Assembly (NCBI RefSeq): GCF_004379255.2
Contig: NC_056039.1
Location: 7,056,501-7,120,500, forward strand
Direction: 5' to 3'
DNA length: 64,000 bases
Origin: Salvia splendens
Taxonomy: Eukaryota; Streptophyta; Magnoliopsida; Lamiales; Lamiaceae
Part shown: positions 60,633-64,000 of the stretch, one piece after another
How positions within the stretch are numbered: the first letter of the stretch is position 1
How the letters are laid out: each line of letters begins with the position of its first letter
Made by a program: the position numbers and the translations under genes
The notes under the pieces: model-generated
Seen by the model: only the letters and a program-made list of their open reading frames with translations
Databases searched by the model: none
What the model was told of the DNA's origin: nothing

Positions 60633-62092
60633 TCACTCCTCGTCGTCCGTGCCGCCCTCACCGTCGCCCGTGCCGCCCCCGCCGTCGCCCGTGCCGCCCC
60701 CGCCGCTAATCTCGGCGCCATCATCTCCAATGGGTGGCATGCCCAAATCGCGCCGACATCCATCGATGACATCCTTCAACATCCTTTTGTACACAGGATC
60801 TGTCATGCTATGCCACCTATGCATGGTCCGGACCAAGCTAGTCGTTAACTGCGCCCGGGCGAGTCGGTCGATATCTTCTGGGGGAGCAGGGGCCTCCGAT
60901 TGGACCTCGAACGACCCGCTGCTGCTTCCCCTAGCCCTCCGCTGCGCAGCCTTTTGCCCAACCGGGCGACGACGACGGCGAGAGTCTGATTGAGGTAGCG
61001 GGGACACTTCGTCGGCTTCTGGGAGCTCGTGCGAACCAGCACTGCTGCTGTATTCACCAGAAGCGTTGATCTTCGTCCGCTTCGCCCAACCCGATTCGAC
61101 TCCCCCACAAAACTTTGGGGAATCCTTCACCACGAGAAAGGCCTCCCACTGATCGAATTGTTTGAACTTCAAGGCTCTGCCGGGGTACTGAGCAAAGGCA
61201 CGGTTCCGGACATCCTCCTCGGACATACCGCTGCTTGCCTGGCAGAGATTGTTTTGGTAGAGGCCCGCAAATCGACTAAGCTTAGGCCTCAACCGCTCCC
61301 ACTGTTTCCGGCACTGTTCGGGAACGCGACGCTTCGCCCCAGCCGGTTTGTGTGTGTGGTAGGCTTCAGCGATGCGATACCACAGTCTGTCAATATGTTG
61401 GTTGGCACCGACATAGGGATCCTCGACTACTGAAACCCAAGCCTTCGCAAGCGCGACATTTTCCCACGGGCTCCATACCGTCCTCTTTCCCGTCTCATCC
61501 TCATCCTCCTCCTTTGCCACCGTTCGCGAGGAAGAGCCCGGGGCTTTCCCCTTGCCCTTGCCACGTCCCTTCCCCCTGCCTGGAGTCTCCCTGACTGGAG
61601 ATAGCCTCAACTCCTCTAAAGAGAAAGTTTCCAAGCTGGTGAACTGAGTCTCCGGAACATAAGTGGAGGGGGTATCAGTCATATCGATAACTGGCCGATA
61701 GACATCGTCCGCTTGTGGGCCCCTGCCACCCCCTCCCCCCGGCATCATCCCCGGCATCATCCCACCCATCCCCATCATATTTGGGGTCATGCCCCCCATC
61801 CCCATCCCCGGCCCCGGCATCATCATATTTGGGGTCATGCCCCCCATCCCCATCCCCATCCCCGGCATCATCATATTTGGGGTCATGCCCCCATCCCTGC
61901 AGCCCTGGGCATCATACCACCCATCCCACCCATCCAATTGTACATATAAGGGGACATCATCCCACCCATTCCACCCATCCCCGACATTGTCAGAACTGTT
62001 GTCGCATTTCCGCTAACGTTTCCCTCCAGGTCGATGGGAAACGCCGGAGTCTGCGACTCGCTCGTGGCAGGGGAGTTCCTATCGTTCTCCAT
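60633..62092 (-). CDS. Myb/SANT-like ORF2-type protein of PIF/Harbinger element, one frameshift
   Basis: Probable DNA-binding partner of a Harbinger transposase. The likely start is MENDRNSPATSESQTPAF at 62092. A Met/Gly-rich low-complexity segment follows (repeats of MTPNMMMPGMGMG, about 61745-61985), then the SANT/Myb-like core VWSPWENVALAKAWVSVVED, YVGANQHIDRLWYRIAEAYH, EQCRKQWERLRPKLSRFAGL and CQASSGMSEEDVRNRAFAQY, then TKINASGEYSSSAGSHELPE. The C-terminus is Gly/Asp-rich. A run of five C (61888-61892, plus strand), where neighbouring repeat units have six, throws the first 68 codons out of frame with the rest. In plant genomes such proteins are often annotated as GST-T3-like. Without the frameshift it would be about 486 residues. 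Confidence 0.82.
61745..61985 (-). repeat. Met/Gly-coding tandem repeat
   Basis: Tandem units of GGGATGGGGGGCATGACCCC and ATATGATGATGCC type encode MGGMTPNMMMPG. The repeat tract is where the frameshift occurs. Confidence 0.75.
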
Positions 62093-62396
62093 TAAGTATA
62101 AATGAAATATGTAGTACAAGAAGAGAGAAACTTGTTAACACAAGTGGTGCGAATGAAATGAAGTTCAACGAGCCGTATATATAGAGTTTAAAAAAAAATT
62201 TAATTACCGGACGTCCGACCCGGACGTCCGACCCAGTCCACAGTGGCGGACGTCCACCCGCCCGTCGCCCGCACGTCTGAGGACACGCGACGTCCTCACG
62301 GGACGTCCGTATCCGACCTTCGAGTCCACAATGGCGGACGTCCCGGTCGCCCGTCGCAGACGTCCGACCGGACGTCGGCCATTGGAGATGCTCTTA

Positions 62397-62857
62397 GAAG
62401 GCGGCCGGACGCCAATTGGGCATTATTTGATTCTTTCAAAATTGGGAAGATTTGAATATGCATAGAGGACCCTGTCAAGAATTGGAGTTGATTTCCATTT
62501 TTTGCCCCTTAGACCTTCTCTTTACCCCAAAGTTGATTCAATTAGGGCAACCAAGATTCTCCACCGTCGGCGTCGCACTATTGAAGATTTGTCTTCAACA
62601 TTGGCAGCCAATTGTTGACATAAAAGGTTGCAACAGACGAGATCCTTGTAGATCTGTGAAAGGTTCGTTTTCAAAAGAACTCTTCTTTGTACTTCATGTG
62701 TGTGCTTGTAGGTGTTTTGTGTGAATTAGTGTTTGTGTATATTCGTTTGTATGTGGAAAAGTTTTGGCGATATCAACTCTGTGTTACCGGCATCATTGTA
62801 GAGCTGATTAACGACTTGGGCCTATTGTTTATGTTTTTTGCTACAACACAACATCAG
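62397..62857. other. Short region between the Harbinger element and the transposase fragment
   Basis: No gene recognised. The first 300 bp are unique-looking. A plus-strand ORF entering from 62687 may include spurious upstream codons of the transposase fragment. Confidence 0.4.
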
Positions 62858-63727
62858 ATGACATGTGGTAGTTTAAATTACACACGGATTTATATGCTTC
62901 TTGAAGACATACTCAACAATTATCGCACACAGACAACCATAATTGTTCAAAAATACATGAGCGCTCGTTCTCGGCGTTCCCGCCGTAGACTTCTTGAATG
63001 GGTGAGAAGTTATAGTGTCATTCGTAGGACCCCAAAACAATTGGAACACATTGACCGCTACACTGATGCATATTGCATTGCTAATATTCGAATGGACCGT
63101 AACACCTTCGGCTGTTTATGCAATCTTTTAAAAGAGAGGGGTGGGTTACGTGTGGGTAAGTCTCTGGGAGTGGAGGAACAGGTTGCCATATTCGTCGGTG
63201 TCCTAGCGCACCACAAAAAGAATCGTAAGGCTGGCTTTGAATTCTGGAGATCTGGAGCCACAATTTCTTTGTATGTGCACAAAGTGCTAGGCACTGTGTT
63301 GAACCTGCATGAAGTTCTGCTGGCGAAGCCAACTCCTGTGTTGGAAGATTGCAATGACAAACGGTGGAAATGGTTTAAGGTAAGGTTTGCATTTTATTGG
63401 GGTTCTGTTATGAAATACCATATTTTGTTGTTCTGTTTATTTATAAATAAATCTCACCAGGTTATCTGATTGTGGAGGGCGGCCTGGGTGGGTGCCTTGG
63501 ATGGTACACACATTAATGTGATTGTAAGTACTGAAGACAAACCGCGGTTTCGTTATAGGAAAGGCCAAATATCTACCAATACGCTCGCGACTTGTGATCG
63601 GAACCTGCAATTTGTCTATGCATTACCTGGATGGGAGGGATCGGCTGGGGACTCCCGTGTGCTGAGGGATGCTGTGACTCAAGTTAATGGGTTGAAGATT
63701 CCAAAAGGTGATGTGTACCACACATAA
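62858..63727 (+). pseudogene. Truncated PIF/Harbinger transposase (HARBI1/DDE_Tnp_4 type)
   Basis: Exon-like part 1 (to about 63379) reads MDRNTFGCLCNLLKERGGLR, VEEQVAIFVGVLAHHKKNRK, then RSGATISLYVHKVLGTVLNL and KRWKWFK before a GTAAGG donor. Part 2 (63474-63727) reads WVGALDGTHINVIV, KPRFRYRKGQISTNTLATCD, then FVYALPGWEGSAGDSRVLRD and ends at VYHT followed by TAA. The first two catalytic Asp residues (GALDGTH and AGDSRVL) are present, but the final acidic residue region is missing. The obvious acceptor (CACCAG, about 63462) puts a stop in frame. This is a non-functional copy. It lies outside the TIR-bounded element that ends at 62393. Confidence 0.85.
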
Positions 63728-64000
63728 GAAGCTCCTCTCGATTTTCACCATGAGTCGACTCGCCCGTGTGCGTTTGTATTGAGTTTTAGCCTTTAAATAA
63801 TACTATACTGAAAGAATTTGATGTTAAACCAGGATTTTAGTTTATTGAAAGTTAGTTTATTGAAAGCAGGTGGTTTTAGTCATTTTTGTACTTCCAAATT
63901 GATATGTCATGTTTCTAGGTTTAAAAGACCAGCTGATCAAGTAATTTGTGTATTTTGCCAATTCTTTTCCTAGTATTTTCTAAGCTCATGCGATGCATCC
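63728..64000. other. Window end, no gene seen
   Basis: AT-rich sequence with a near-tandem TTTAGTTTATTGAAAG at about 63837-63868. It may be the tail of the transposase locus, but no coding match is visible. Confidence 0.45.

Larger units (their letters stand above)
60310..62393. mobile_element. PIF/Harbinger element, 2,084 bp, with Myb-like ORF only
   Basis: Terminal inverted repeats GAGCATCTCCAGTGG (left) and GAGCATCTCCAATGG (right, in complement), flanked by the 3-bp duplication TTA (60307-60309 and 62394-62396) that is diagnostic for PIF/Harbinger. Subterminal regions hold repeated GGACGTCC / GGACATCC units (60325-60470 and 62205-62380). The interior encodes a Myb/SANT-like ORF on the minus strand but no transposase, so it needs a partner element for movement. 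Confidence 0.92.

Overview
This window is nuclear DNA from a flowering plant, most likely a eudicot. The genes have many short exons with GT/AG introns, intergenic DNA is AT-rich, and plant mobile elements are dense (Ty1/copia, a Ty3/gypsy chromovirus, Mutator-like elements, PIF/Harbinger, hAT and Stowaway-type MITEs). One gene product carries a plastid-type transit peptide. The order Lamiales is only an impression; the species cannot be read from the sequence.

Five host genes are supported, all on the minus strand: an unrecognised acidic protein of about 413 residues (1586-5091, 11 exons); a large CW-type zinc-finger protein of about 1,636 residues (13655-20451, 11 exons); an intact single-exon mTERF-family gene (39180-40304); a thioredoxin-domain protein of the YyaL/SPATA20 family (49973-53981); and a plastid class-1 peptide chain release factor (54992-59877). 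They act in separate processes (chromatin reading, organelle gene expression, plastid translation termination, a poorly understood thioredoxin-like family) and do not form a pathway.

Mobile DNA fills the rest. A Pack-MULE (5191-7336) with a 9-bp target duplication carries a beta-galactosidase gene fragment and arms built from repeated snRNA-type USE/TATA modules. A 2.83-kb solo LTR (8422-11251) sits inside a Stowaway-like MITE. Two PIF/Harbinger-like elements (21365-22802 and 60310-62393) carry a Myb/SANT-like ORF, and a broken Harbinger transposase lies at 62858-63727. A hAT-type MITE lies at 23094-23825. A nearly complete copia element occupies 24313-29800, and a nearly complete chromovirus with almost identical LTRs occupies 30772-37048.

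The most striking structure is at 41143-49030. A 7.9-kb MULE encodes a MuDR-type transposase and, convergently, a plant mobile domain (PMD) protein. It has landed inside a second mTERF gene and split it, with a perfect 9-bp target duplication. The transposase and PMD genes share a homologous C-terminal tail, each has one in-frame stop, and arrays of short palindromes lie at both ends and between the genes.

Motif calls come from reading translations by eye; no database search was run. Exon borders are inferred from splice signals and reading phase.
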